Shown piece by piece: positions 25,709 through 33,957 of a stretch of DNA of 64,000 bases. The translations under genes were made by a program, and so were the position numbers. How positions within the stretch are numbered: the stretch's first letter is position 1; every line of letters starts with the position of its first letter. The notes beneath the pieces are model-generated. The model was not told the DNA's origin. It saw only the letters and a program-made list of their open reading frames with translations, and made no database searches. The DNA comes from an uncultured Christensenella sp. (GTDB lineage: Bacteria > Bacillota > Clostridia > Christensenellales > Borkfalkiaceae), in NCBI GenBank assembly GCA_910586345.1, contig CAJUHC010000003.1:6758-70757 (forward strand). Reading direction: 5' to 3'.

Positions 25709-25978
25709 ATGATAAATTCTATTATTGACAATATTTGTTTTAACGTTCTCGATTCGGAAAACGTAATGAAAAATAATATAGAATATATACGGTTGAATTC
25801 TAAGTTCGATGCTGTGATTGAAAGTTTAAAGAAAAATATGACGGAAGAACAAAAGAAAAAAATGAACGAACTCGAAGATTTACAGTGCGATATGGAATCA
25901 GAGTGTGCTCTGCAATATTTTAAGGAGGGTTTTAAACGCGGAGTTTCGCTTGTCTGCGGGTGTATAGACGGGATTTGA
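25709..25978 (+). CDS. Small helical protein, unknown (DUF6809-like)
   Basis: 89 residues, soluble, mostly helical. The middle is Lys/Glu rich (KKNMTEEQKKKMNELEDL), and the C-terminal part reads YFKEGFKRGVSLVCG, like the YF-x-EGF-x-G ending of small Clostridia proteins often found on phages and in accessory regions. Function unknown. TATAAT at 25664-25669 and a good AAAAGGAG site before the ATG support expression. Its stop codon overlaps the -35 box of the feoA promoter. Confidence 0.6.
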   Translation: MINSIIDNICFNVLDSENVMKNNIEYIRLNSKFDAVIESLKKNMTEEQKKKMNELEDLQCDMESECALQYFKEGFKRGVSLVCGCIDGI

Positions 25979-26021
25979 CATTATTTATTAAAAACGCTCA
26001 TAGTTTATTTTATGAGCGTTT
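25975..26021 (+). promoter_or_regulatory. feoA promoter, leaderless start and overlapping hairpin
   Basis: TTGACA (25975-25980), 18-bp spacer, CATAGT (25999-26004), ATG at 26012 seven nt later, no Shine-Dalgarno. A perfect 11-bp hairpin (25992-26002 with 26011-26021) encloses the start codon. It could terminate the upstream transcript and hide feoA's start in read-through RNA while leaving the leaderless mRNA free. Confidence 0.5.
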
Positions 26022-26239
26022 ACGATTTAAAAGCGGGCGACACCGCGACTATTGTAAAAACCGATTTTTCCGGCGGGGCGGGCGCGAGGCTCGCGTCGCT
26101 CGGCATAACCGCGGGCAAGCGCGTGACCGTGCTTGCTTTTTCGCTGTTTAAAAGCAGTGTTCTGATAGGTTGCGGAGCCGTCAGGCTGGGCGTAAGAAAA
26201 TCTCTTGCTAAACTTATAGAGGTGGAATTATGCGGATAA
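26012..26239 (+). CDS. feoA: Ferrous iron transport accessory protein FeoA
   Basis: 75 residues with the FeoA SH3-like fold (YDLKAGDTATIVKT, then RLASLGITAGKRVTVL and GVRKSLAKLIEV). FeoA is a small cytosolic partner of FeoB. The ATG at 26012 fits the family start exactly and no other start is available. It overlaps feoB by 10 bp, so the two are translationally coupled. The start codon lies inside a hairpin and has no Shine-Dalgarno, as described for the promoter. Confidence 0.85.
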   Translation: MSVYDLKAGDTATIVKTDFSGGAGARLASLGITAGKRVTVLAFSLFKSSVLIGCGAVRLGVRKSLAKLIEVELCG

Positions 26240-27915
26240 AAGCCGAAAAAACGGCAAAGAAAGCCGAAAAAAGTATGCGCGTCGTATTGGCGGGAAACCC
26301 GAACGCGGGCAAAACGACTCTGTTCAACGCGCTTACGAGGAGTAATTTAAGAACGGGCAATTTTCACGGCGTTACCACGGCTCCGTCGCAGAAAACGGTT
26401 CAAGGAATAACTTTCGTTGATTCGCCCGGGCTGTATGCTATGTCGGCTTATTCTATGGAGGAAAATTCCGCCGCCGACGAAATAAACAACGCAGACCTTA
26501 TCATAAACGTTGCGGACAGCCTCACTCTCGAAAACGGTTTGAATTTAACGCGCCGTCTGATTTCTACGGGCAAGCCCGTAATTTTATACGTTACGAAACT
26601 CAGTCAGCTTAAAAGGCGGGGAGGCAGGCTCGATACAAAGAAGCTTTCCGAAAGTCTTGGAATACCCGTTTTCGCCTGCCCGCCGAGAAAATTAAAAAAA
26701 GAAATAGAAAACGGAATAAACTTTTCGATAAGGCGCGGGGAAGTTAAGTTTTCTTCCGTTTATTCCGCGGGCAGAGAGGGGTTAAGCCGTGCGGACAAAT
26801 TGTTTTACAACCGGTTTTTCGCGCTTTCGTTTTTTATATGCGCGATTGCGCTTATGTTCTTTTCGGCATTTCACCCCGTTATGGTCGGCGCAAGGCTGAA
26901 AGACTTGACGGAACGGCTTATCTGCGACGCGTTCGGCGGGTTTCTCGCGTCGAAAATGCAGAACGAAATTTTGATTTCGCTCGTAACGGAAGGTATATTG
27001 GGCGGAGCGGGAGGCGTACTGTCGTTTATTCCTCAGCTTGCCATACTGTATCTTTTTTTGACTTTGCTCGACGAAAGCGGAATAACTTCCGCGCTCGCAT
27101 TTGCAACCGACGGACTTTTCGAAAAAGTGAATTTATCGGGCAGAGCCGCGTTTTCGCTCGTATCCGGGTTCGGCTGTACCGCCGCGGCGATAATGACGAC
27201 GCGCGGTTACGCTACCGAGGGTGCGCAGAAGCGCACTATCGCGGTACTGCCTTATATTCCCTGCGGGGCAAAACTTCCGGTGTTTTTAACTTTTCTATCT
27301 CCGCTTTTTAAAGACCCGTTTCCCGTAATCACGTGTTTTTATTTCGCGGGGCTCGCGCTGTCTTTGATTTTTTCGCTCGCTTTGAAAGGCGGTAAAGAGG
27401 GTATGCTTTCGGAAGTGACGCCGATTATTTTCCCGTCCTTCGTTACGGTCGGTAAAAAGTTGTATTTTTATTTAAAAGCGTTTATAATCAAAGTCGCGGG
27501 AGTCGTGACTCTCTTTTGCGTGATAAGCTGGTTTTTGTCGCATTTCTCGTTTTCGTTCGAATATACGCAATCGGACGGAAGTATTCTCGCGGCGTTCAGC
27601 CGCGCGCTTGCGCCCGTATTCTATCCTATGGGCGTAACCGATTGGAGACTTGCTTATGCGGCTTTATGCGGATTTATCGCAAAGGAAAACGTCGCCGCGG
27701 CTATCGCAATGCTTATGCCCGCGGGGACGGGGCTCGGACTCGGCGCGTCTTTGGGAATGTGCGCGTTTATACTTCTTTGCCCCGCCTGTATATCCGCATT
27801 TTCCGCGTCGTGCAAAGAAGTGGGACTGAAATTTACCGTAAAGTGTTTTGCCGCTCAGATTGTAATAGCGTTTTTCGGGGCGTACTTAATTCACTTATTG
27901 TTTTATTTGTTATGA
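26230..27915 (+). CDS. feoB: Ferrous iron transporter FeoB, short form with altered G4 motif
   Basis: 561 residues, shorter than typical FeoB (600-800). The G domain has G1 (GNPNAGKT, 22-29) and G3 (DSPG, 64-67). The G4 motif NxxD that fixes guanine is missing; the equivalent place reads YVTKLSQL (120-127). About ten membrane segments follow. Two Cys-containing pore motifs are retained: GFGCTAAAIMTTRG, where GCNVPA is usual, and PYIPCGAKLP. A Feo-type Fe(II) importer is still the best call, but its nucleotide specificity is doubtful. AGAGGTGG precedes the ATG. It overlaps the next gene by 4 bp (ATGA). Confidence 0.88.
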   Translation: MRIKAEKTAKKAEKSMRVVLAGNPNAGKTTLFNALTRSNLRTGNFHGVTTAPSQKTVQGITFVDSPGLYAMSAYSMEENSAADEINNADLIINVADSLTLENGLNLTRRLISTGKPVILYVTKLSQLKRRGGRLDTKKLSESLGIPVFACPPRKLKKEIENGINFSIRRGEVKFSSVYSAGREGLSRADKLFYNRFFALSFFICAIALMFFSAFHPVMVGARLKDLTERLICDAFGGFLASKMQNEILISLVTEGILGGAGGVLSFIPQLAILYLFLTLLDESGITSALAFATDGLFEKVNLSGRAAFSLVSGFGCTAAAIMTTRGYATEGAQKRTIAVLPYIPCGAKLPVFLTFLSPLFKDPFPVITCFYFAGLALSLIFSLALKGGKEGMLSEVTPIIFPSFVTVGKKLYFYLKAFIIKVAGVVTLFCVISWFLSHFSFSFEYTQSDGSILAAFSRALAPVFYPMGVTDWRLAYAALCGFIAKENVAAAIAMLMPAGTGLGLGASLGMCAFILLCPACISAFSASCKEVGLKFTVKCFAAQIVIAFFGAYLIHLLFYLL

Positions 27916-28724
27916 AAATTTTCAAAGTTACGCAGGATACGAATTTAAGAGATTTTACCGACGCGGTATATCCGCAGGGCGGTTTTTGTCTTAACGTGCT
28001 TTTAAAGAAAAAGGACGTCAAAGTAAACGGTTTGCGCGTAAATAAAAACACCGCTTTGAAATATGGCGACGAGGTAATATATTTCACCTCGCCGAAACAG
28101 GAGGAAAAACTCTCGCACAAATTAGTCTACGAGGACGAAAATATATACGTCGCCGATAAATATTCGGGAGTTTCGAGCGAGGGATTGTATTCCGAACTTT
28201 GCGGAAAGGGTGAGTTTTACGCGGTTCACAGGCTCGACAGAAATACCGAGGGGCTGATAATATACGCGAAAAACAAAACCGCGGAAGAGGAGCTTTTAAC
28301 GGCGTTCAAGGAGCGCGCTATAATTAAAAAATATATCGCGCTGTGTAAAAACGCGTTCAAAGAGAAGTCGGGCTTGCTTACGGCTTATCTTTCAAAAGAC
28401 GGGGATAAGAGCGAGGTAACAGTTTATCCGTCGCCCCGCGTCGGCGCGGTTAAGATAGTAACGGAATACCGCGTTTTACAAGAGCGCGGAGATACGGCTC
28501 TTGCGGAAATAATTCTGCATACGGGTAAAACGCATCAGATTCGCGCGCATACGGCTTTTATCGGTTGTCCCGTGCTCGGCGACGAAAAATACGGAGATTG
28601 CGCTCTGAACAAAAAATACGCCGCCAAACGGCAGCGTCTTATTGCAAAATATTTGTCTTTCGGTTTATCGGGTAAACTTTCTTACCTTAACGGAAAGACT
28701 TTCGAAAGCGGGTTTTCGCTCTGA
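27912..28724 (+). CDS. RluA-family pseudouridine synthase
   Basis: 270 residues from the ATG that overlaps the feoB stop. An S4-like RNA-binding region (LNVLLKKKDVKVNGLRVNK, near 27-45) precedes the catalytic domain with HRLDRNTEG, whose Asp is the catalytic residue, and the HTGKTHQIRAH block. It isomerises uridines in rRNA or tRNA; the exact site cannot be read. Much longer frames upstream are antisense-like read-through of feoB in another frame and are not part of the gene. It ends directly against the convergent citrate synthase gene with no spacer. Confidence 0.88.
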   Translation: MKIFKVTQDTNLRDFTDAVYPQGGFCLNVLLKKKDVKVNGLRVNKNTALKYGDEVIYFTSPKQEEKLSHKLVYEDENIYVADKYSGVSSEGLYSELCGKGEFYAVHRLDRNTEGLIIYAKNKTAEEELLTAFKERAIIKKYIALCKNAFKEKSGLLTAYLSKDGDKSEVTVYPSPRVGAVKIVTEYRVLQERGDTALAEIILHTGKTHQIRAHTAFIGCPVLGDEKYGDCALNKKYAAKRQRLIAKYLSFGLSGKLSYLNGKTFESGFSL

Positions 28725-30098
28725 TTATCTTTTATCGATGGGCACGTATTCGCGTCTGTCGATGACGCACGCGTAAGCGGGACGTATAATTCTTCCGCCC
28801 GAAACGAGTTCTTCCATTCTGTGCGCGCTCCAACCCGCTATTCTCGCTATGGCGAAAAGGGGAGTATACAGCGCTTGCGGGAGATTGAGCATAGTATAGA
28901 CGAAGCCAGAATAAAAGTCTACGTTCGGATTTACGGGTTTATCGAGTTTTTTCTGTTCGCATATCAGCTCGGAAGCGGCTTTGGCAACGTTTTCGTAGAG
29001 TTCGAACTCTTCCTGCAAGCCTTTTTCTTCCGCGAGTTTACCCGCGTAAATTTCCAAAACTTCCGCCCTCGGGTCCGAAACGGTATAAACAGCGTGTCCG
29101 ATACCGTATACGAGTCCCGTTCTGTCGAAAGCTTTTTTATTGAGAATTTTTCTGATATAGTCGTATACGTTCTTTTCCGAACGGTTTTTGACGTTTTCTT
29201 TTATGTTCTCCAACATCTGCATAACTTTTATGTTCGCTCCGCCGTGCTTGGGACCTTTCAGAGAACCGAGCGAAGCCGACATAGACGAATAGGTGTCGGT
29301 ACCCGTAGAAGTTGCGAGATGGGTCGTGAAAGTAGAGGCGTTACCGCCGCCGTGGTCCGCGTGGAGAGTCAGACAGACGTCTAAAACTTTGGCTTCCAAA
29401 TCGGTAAACGAATTGTCTTTTCTTAAAATATGCAGTATGTTCTGCGCCGTCGAATATTCGTTTACAGGCTTATGTATCACGAGCGAGCCGTCGTTGGTAT
29501 TGTAATAACGGTACGCTCTGTATGAATACGCGGACAGCATAGGTAGCTGTGCAATCAGCTGTAAACTCTGCCTTAAAACGTTGGTAATAGAAACGTTGTC
29601 TGGGTCGGGGTCGTAACTGTATAGATTTAAAACGCATTTCGCAAGCATATTCATCATATCCTTGGACGGCGATTTCATTATTACGTCGCGGACGAAATTC
29701 CTCGGCAGAACCCGGAATTCCGCAAGCATTTCATAAAAAGAAGTCAGCTCTTTTTTGTCGGGAAGTTTTCCGAACAGCAGGAGATATACCGTTTCTTCGA
29801 AGCCGAAGCGGTTTTCTTCGACGCAGGTTTTTACCAAATCTTTGACGTTGTAGCCTCGGTAACATAGAACTCCGGGGACGGGAGTGCGCTTGCCTTCTTT
29901 TTCTTCCCAGGAAGTAACCTCCGAAATTTCGGTAAGACCGCAGAGAACGCCTTTGCCGTTTTTGTCGCGTAGCCCGCGTTTAACGTCGTATTTTTCGTAC
30001 ATTTCGGTTTCTATATTGTTGTTCGCGGCCGCAATTTTTGCGAGTTCGGAAATTTTATGCGAATATTTTACAATAAGATTAGCCTCGTTAAAATCCAT
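28725..30098 (-). CDS. Citrate synthase
   Basis: 457 residues of the longer citrate synthase type. It condenses oxaloacetate and acetyl-CoA. Catalytic His motifs are HADHGGGNAS and GIGHAVY with SDPRA after it; a KHGGAN follows. Length and the N-terminal extension resemble synthases common in Clostridia and Christensenella-like lineages, where the cycle is often incomplete; no other cycle gene is in the window. It has a consensus promoter and a GGGAGG site. The 3' end abuts the rluA-type gene. Confidence 0.92.
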   Translation of the reverse strand: MDFNEANLIVKYSHKISELAKIAAANNNIETEMYEKYDVKRGLRDKNGKGVLCGLTEISEVTSWEEKEGKRTPVPGVLCYRGYNVKDLVKTCVEENRFGFEETVYLLLFGKLPDKKELTSFYEMLAEFRVLPRNFVRDVIMKSPSKDMMNMLAKCVLNLYSYDPDPDNVSITNVLRQSLQLIAQLPMLSAYSYRAYRYYNTNDGSLVIHKPVNEYSTAQNILHILRKDNSFTDLEAKVLDVCLTLHADHGGGNASTFTTHLATSTGTDTYSSMSASLGSLKGPKHGGANIKVMQMLENIKENVKNRSEKNVYDYIRKILNKKAFDRTGLVYGIGHAVYTVSDPRAEVLEIYAGKLAEEKGLQEEFELYENVAKAASELICEQKKLDKPVNPNVDFYSGFVYTMLNLPQALYTPLFAIARIAGWSAHRMEELVSGGRIIRPAYACVIDRREYVPIDKR

Positions 30099-30131
30099 TC
30101 TCTTACCTCCCGTACAAGTCGTATTTTTTTA

Positions 30132-30160
30132 ATTATAACATATTTTCGACTGCGTGTCAA
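30132..30160 (-). promoter_or_regulatory. Consensus promoter of citrate synthase gene
   Basis: Minus strand: TTGACA (30155-30160), 17-bp spacer, TATAAT (30132-30137); both hexamers are perfect. Confidence 0.9.
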
Positions 30161-30175
30161 ATTATATGTTAAACC

Positions 30176-30204
30176 GTTTCGGCGCGCGGTAAACGGGTTA
30201 TAAT
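30176..30204 (+). promoter_or_regulatory. Promoter of the partner-switching operon
   Basis: TTTCGG (30176-30181), 17-bp spacer, TATAAT (30199-30204); GAGGTG before the ATG. The -35 box is weak. Confidence 0.5.
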
Positions 30205-30223
30205 ATTAATAACGAGGTGTATT

Positions 30224-30532
30224 ATGCAACAGGTAAAACTTATTTCAACTGACGCAAAACTTGTTTTTTCGCTATGCGGAGAAATAGACTCCGCGACCAG
30301 CGAACAATTTTACGCTGAAATCAGAGCGGCTTATCTTCACGATAAAAAAGACGTGGAATTCGACTGCGCCTCTTTGACCTTTATAGACAGCACTATGCTC
30401 GGAACTTTCGTTAAAATCTTCAAAGAACTTAAAGCGGACGGCTTTAAAGTAAGTCTTACCAACGTTCAGCCGAGAATAAGAAAATTGTTTGAAATCTGTT
30501 CGCTCGATACTATTATGGAGATAGGACGATGA
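30224..30532 (+). CDS. STAS-domain anti-sigma factor antagonist (RsbV/SpoIIAA-like)
   Basis: 102 residues, one STAS domain. The conserved phosphorylation segment reads TFIDSTMLG (near residue 57), with the Ser that a partner kinase would phosphorylate. In the unphosphorylated state such proteins capture the anti-sigma factor and free the sigma factor. It is first in a four-gene operon whose genes overlap by 1-4 bp, so the products are probably made in fixed ratio. Whether this is the stress (SigB) or sporulation (SigF) branch cannot be decided from sequence. Confidence 0.88.
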   Translation: MQQVKLISTDAKLVFSLCGEIDSATSEQFYAEIRAAYLHDKKDVEFDCASLTFIDSTMLGTFVKIFKELKADGFKVSLTNVQPRIRKLFEICSLDTIMEIGR

Positions 30533-30876
30533 AAAAGTTTTCCGTTGAATTCAATCTGCGCGACAGCGAATATCTTACGGCTTTAAGACTTGTTGCGGGC
30601 GCGGTATGCTCGGCAGGCGATTTCGACGTGGATACGCTCGAAGATTTTAAAGTGTGCGTGACCGAAAGCGCGCTTATCTTAAAGAACGGCGGATTTGAAA
30701 AAGTGAAAGCCGAATTCGATACCGACGGCGGGGTAAGCGTCAGCGTCTCCGGGCTCGGAGGCTCTCCTTCCGAGGGCGAATACGAGCTTTCATTGGCTCT
30801 TATCGGCGCGCTTGTAAAAGAATGCGATATAAATAAAAACGGCGGAATAATCGACAAGGTAACTCTCAGAATATGA
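30529..30876 (+). CDS. Degenerate RsbW/SpoIIAB-like protein
   Basis: 115 residues. The N-terminal half aligns with the start of anti-sigma kinases (RLVAGAVCSAG, then DTLEDFKVCVTESALIL). The N-box Asn and His needed for ATP-Mg binding are missing (ESALILKNGG), and no glycine-rich ATP lid is found. The product is therefore unlikely to be a kinase. It overlaps the STAS gene by 4 bp and the sigma gene by 4 bp, in the place where rsbW normally sits. It may still bind sigma or STAS protein, or dimerise with the intact kinase encoded downstream. Confidence 0.6.
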   Translation: MKKFSVEFNLRDSEYLTALRLVAGAVCSAGDFDVDTLEDFKVCVTESALILKNGGFEKVKAEFDTDGGVSVSVSGLGGSPSEGEYELSLALIGALVKECDINKNGGIIDKVTLRI

Positions 30877-31598
30877 TTGACGCGAAAGAGGCTGATAAGC
30901 TTTTCCGCGAATACCGCGAAACGGGCGATATAAGCATAAGGAACAGGCTTGTCGAAAATTACATCTACGTCGCGGAAATACTTGCGAAAAAATTTGCCGG
31001 CAGAGGGGTTGAATACGACGATTTATTTCAGGTCGCGTCCGAAGCTCTAATATCCGGCGTCGAAAAATTCGACCCCGATATGGGAACGCAGTTTACTACG
31101 TACATAACTCCTACCGTGACGGGGCTCATTAAAAATTACTTCCGTGACTATTCGCGGGCGGTGCGTCCGCCGAGGCGGGTTTACGCGCTTGCGTCGAAGA
31201 TACGTACGGAGTCGAGCGAATATTTTAAGCAGTACGGTAAAAAACCTACCGTAAAACAGCTTGCGGAATCGCTAGGTGCGTCGGAGGAGCTTGTTATGGA
31301 GGCTTTGGAATACCGCGCGCCCGTAAGCCTCGACGCGAAAGTTTGCAAGGAAGACGGGGAAGGTCTTTTGTACGACGTTATCCCAGACACGAACGACGGT
31401 TTCGAAAGTTTCGAAGACAGCGAATCTTTGAGAACCGAAATTGCAAAACTCGACCCGACGGAACAGAAGGTGGTAAACTTAAGGTTCGTTCAGGGCAAGT
31501 CCCAGTCCGAAGTCGGAAAAATTCTCGGGGTAAGCCAAATGTTTGTTTCGAGGGCGGAGAAAAAGATAGTCGAAAAATTGAGGGAAAGTCTTCTGTAA
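30873..31598 (+). CDS. SigB/SigF/SigG-type RNA polymerase sigma factor
   Basis: 241 residues with region 2 (YDDLFQVASEALISGVEKFDP, then FTTYITPTVTGLIKNYFRD), region 3 (KKPTVKQLAESLGASEELVMEAL) and region 4 helix-turn-helix (QSEVGKILGVSQMFVSRAEKKI). Region 2.1 is short, as in the group 3 stress and sporulation sigmas. It sits in a partner-switching operon, between a degenerate and an intact RsbW-like protein. Its regulon is unknown; the operon promoter looks sigma-A-like. Confidence 0.9.
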   Translation: MIDAKEADKLFREYRETGDISIRNRLVENYIYVAEILAKKFAGRGVEYDDLFQVASEALISGVEKFDPDMGTQFTTYITPTVTGLIKNYFRDYSRAVRPPRRVYALASKIRTESSEYFKQYGKKPTVKQLAESLGASEELVMEALEYRAPVSLDAKVCKEDGEGLLYDVIPDTNDGFESFEDSESLRTEIAKLDPTEQKVVNLRFVQGKSQSEVGKILGVSQMFVSRAEKKIVEKLRESLL

Positions 31599-31972
31599 TG
31601 GTAAATTTTAAGGTTGACGACTTAAAAAATATGAAATCGGAGCTTAAAGCTTTTTCCGATTTTCTTCGAGCTTCGGGCTGTAACGAGGACGAAATCTTTG
31701 CAGGTAAGCTCGTTTCATGCGAACTTATAACCAACGTTATCCGTCACGGCAGGGAAGAAGCGGAATTTACGGGTGCTCTTACGGGCGACAGAATAATAAT
31801 AACCGTAACCGCTGAAAGTCTGAAAGACGTTGATTTCTGCAGAACCGCTCCGGACGTCTTCGCGGAGAGCGGGAGAGGGTTGTATATAGTAAAAAGCATA
31901 TGCAACGGCAAAATCGAGCGAGGCGAAGACGGGGAAATAAAGGCGGTTATTCTTCGGCGCAAACAGCAGTAA
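31598..31972 (+). CDS. RsbW-type anti-sigma serine kinase (GHKL ATPase)
   Basis: 124 residues from the ATG at 31598, which shares one base with the sigma gene's stop (TAATG). The N-box reads SCELITNVIRHG with both Asn and His, and the ATP-lid glycine motif is SGRGLYIVKS. So this protein, not the second gene, has the ATP-binding site expected of a kinase that phosphorylates the STAS partner and holds the sigma factor. Its position after rather than before the sigma gene is unusual. A hairpin terminator follows. Confidence 0.82.
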   Translation: MVNFKVDDLKNMKSELKAFSDFLRASGCNEDEIFAGKLVSCELITNVIRHGREEAEFTGALTGDRIIITVTAESLKDVDFCRTAPDVFAESGRGLYIVKSICNGKIERGEDGEIKAVILRRKQQ

Positions 31973-31987
31973 AAAAATAAATTTAAA

Positions 31988-32018
31988 AAACCTCTCGGAA
32001 ATTTCCGAGAGGTTTTTA
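31988..32018. terminator. Bidirectional terminator
   Basis: 13-bp stem (31988-32000 with 32003-32015) with A-run before and T-run after, between convergent genes. Confidence 0.85.
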
Positions 32019-32026
32019 TTACGCTA

Positions 32027-33661
32027 TTAAAGCATATTGAGTTCTTTGTACATTTTGTTCAACAGTCCGTCGGATATAAGTCCGCGTATTCTGCCGAGGT
32101 AAATGAATACCGAGGAGAAGAACAGTCTGTTGTTTCCGCCTATAACGTACTCCGGAATATTGCCTATATTGCCCTTGCTTTTTTCTATGAACGTCATTGC
32201 GAACTCGATTTTTTCGTCGTTCGTAAGTTTTCTCATAAACTCGTCCACGGGTCCGCCGTATATGGTGTTTATAGTGTATATGCGCGTTTCCTGGCCTGCG
32301 TTGTTCGTTTGGGGCTGAGTAGCCGTCTGAACGGGAGGGGCCGAGCGGATGGGAACGGGTACGCTTTCGGGTTCCGCGATGTCGGCAATATCCATTTGTA
32401 CGGGTTCTTCTTTTAAAGATTCGTTGAAACCGTATTTATCCTGTACGGGCTGACGGCGCTCGGGCTCCGCGTATACGGGTTCGGAAACGGATTGTTCGTA
32501 AACTTCTTCTTTAACGCGGGGAACAGGTTCAACGTACACGGGCCTTTGTCTGTAAGGTCTTACGGGTTCTTCGATTTCAACCTGTTCTATCTTTTCGGCT
32601 TCATTATTTTTTTGCTTTTTAGCTTTCTTCAAATACATTATCAGTCTGGCAATGCTTATTAAAAGCTGTATAAGAATTACCGAGGGCAGAACTATAAACA
32701 TTATACCGATTTTGTATTTGCAGATAGTTACCGTAACGAAAAGCGCGAGAACTGCAAGCATACCGAGACCGTATCTCGAAACGTTGAAAATAATTCCCGT
32801 CTTTTTTGCGTTGGTTGAAAGACCCAAAACGTCTATAAAATAATTGATTGCGACTATAAGCGCTACGGCCGTGCAAAGAATGAGAACGGTTTTGCTCTTT
32901 AAATCAGGCAGAGTACCTAAATAGTCTTTGTAGCCTCCTTCGAATAAGAGGTGAAGGGAATTTATTCCCGTGCCCGTAACCTTTTCGCCGAATAAAGCGG
33001 GCGCAAGTTTAAGTTCCGCGAGTTTGGGAAAAATCAACGAGAAGTCGTATAGCGCAAGTACGCCGATTGCCGATAGAAGGAAGAGAAACGTCTTCGCCGC
33101 ACCCGTTCCCTTTTTATTGAGAATACTTAAAATTATAAGCATTAAGAGCGGTCCCGCAAGCGCAACCAGCATACTGTAACTGAACTTGCTGACCGAAGGG
33201 AGCATTTCCGAGGGAATCGGCAAATCCGCGTTGTATTGGTATTGAAGCGCAATCATTACGTAGACGGACGTTACCGCTACCGCCGCGATTTCGGCGATAT
33301 ACGCGAAAATACTTGCGGTCTTAGTGCCTTTCTTGGTGCTTATTCCTACGGGTATAAGAGAGACGAGCGAGAACAGCGTAACAGCTACGTAAAGCAGTAC
33401 GACGTATGCCATAACGTCCAGCGTTTTACCTGTTCCGGGTATAGCTACCGGATAGGAAAGCGCGAACGTTTTGCCTGCCGTCGTTAGATTTTTATTCGCG
33501 ATTTTATTTATTACGTCCGGCAGCTGTAACGCAAGTATACCGTCGGCGCCTTTACCGCCGAAGAACGGCAGAAATAAGCCTGAAAGCAAACATACGACAG
33601 CGACTAAGTATGTAGCCAGAACCACGTACTTATTCGGTTTTTTGTTTTGCGGATTTTCCAT
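32027..33661 (-). CDS. Polytopic membrane protein with proline-rich linker and conserved C-terminal domain, unknown
   Basis: 544 residues in three parts. About eight membrane segments fill residues 14-345. A low-complexity linker follows (about 350-455), with repeated EPV/YAEP-type runs. A soluble C-terminal domain of about 75 residues (about 470-544) contains GGPVDEFMRKL, EYVIGGNNRLFFSSVFIYLG and SDGLLNKMYKEL. No transporter or enzyme motif was recognised. The linker suggests the C-terminal domain reaches a distant cytoplasmic partner. It has a strong promoter and an inverted repeat in its leader. Function not known. Confidence 0.75.
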   Translation of the reverse strand: MENPQNKKPNKYVVLATYLVAVVCLLSGLFLPFFGGKGADGILALQLPDVINKIANKNLTTAGKTFALSYPVAIPGTGKTLDVMAYVVLLYVAVTLFSLVSLIPVGISTKKGTKTASIFAYIAEIAAVAVTSVYVMIALQYQYNADLPIPSEMLPSVSKFSYSMLVALAGPLLMLIILSILNKKGTGAAKTFLFLLSAIGVLALYDFSLIFPKLAELKLAPALFGEKVTGTGINSLHLLFEGGYKDYLGTLPDLKSKTVLILCTAVALIVAINYFIDVLGLSTNAKKTGIIFNVSRYGLGMLAVLALFVTVTICKYKIGIMFIVLPSVILIQLLISIARLIMYLKKAKKQKNNEAEKIEQVEIEEPVRPYRQRPVYVEPVPRVKEEVYEQSVSEPVYAEPERRQPVQDKYGFNESLKEEPVQMDIADIAEPESVPVPIRSAPPVQTATQPQTNNAGQETRIYTINTIYGGPVDEFMRKLTNDEKIEFAMTFIEKSKGNIGNIPEYVIGGNNRLFFSSVFIYLGRIRGLISDGLLNKMYKELNML

Positions 33662-33703
33662 TTTGAATTCTCCTGATTTTCCGTTGGAAAACTTTGTATT
33701 TGA

Positions 33704-33731
33704 GTTAACCGTTGCATATACTGCGGTTAAC
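33704..33731 (-). promoter_or_regulatory. Inverted repeat in leader of membrane-protein gene
   Basis: GTTAACCG (33704-33711) with CGGTTAAC (33724-33731), between the promoter and the start codon; could be an operator or an RNA hairpin. Confidence 0.4.
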
Positions 33732-33750
33732 GGTAATTCTAAGCACTATC

Positions 33751-33779
33751 ATTTTAATACAAAATAAGATTTATGTCAA
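33751..33779 (-). promoter_or_regulatory. Promoter of the membrane-protein gene
   Basis: Minus strand: TTGACA (33774-33779), 17-bp spacer, TAAAAT (33751-33756). Confidence 0.85.
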
Positions 33780-33891
33780 CAATTAATTTAAAGATTTTAC
33801 CTTCGGCGGTAATATTTACCTTAATATTAAAATGCAGATAAACCGTTTTTAATATTTTACTCCCGCAAAAGGTATTTATACGCAATATTTA

Positions 33892-33937
33892 CAATACAAT
33901 AAAATGTATTGCAAAACGCGTAATTTAGCGTTATAAT
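33892..33937 (+). promoter_or_regulatory. Promoter with palindrome over the -35 box
   Basis: TTGCAA (33909-33914), 17-bp spacer, TATAAT (33932-33937). An inverted repeat CAATACA (33892-33898) with TGTATTG (33905-33911) overlaps the -35 box, as a repressor site would. Confidence 0.65.
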
Positions 33938-33957
33938 ATTGCACGAAGGAGAAGATT

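Noticed and set aside
27516..27911. Long N-terminal extension of the rluA-type gene
   Set aside because: This stretch lies in another frame of feoB with Arg-rich shadow sequence. The S4 and RluA domains begin at the ATG at 27912.
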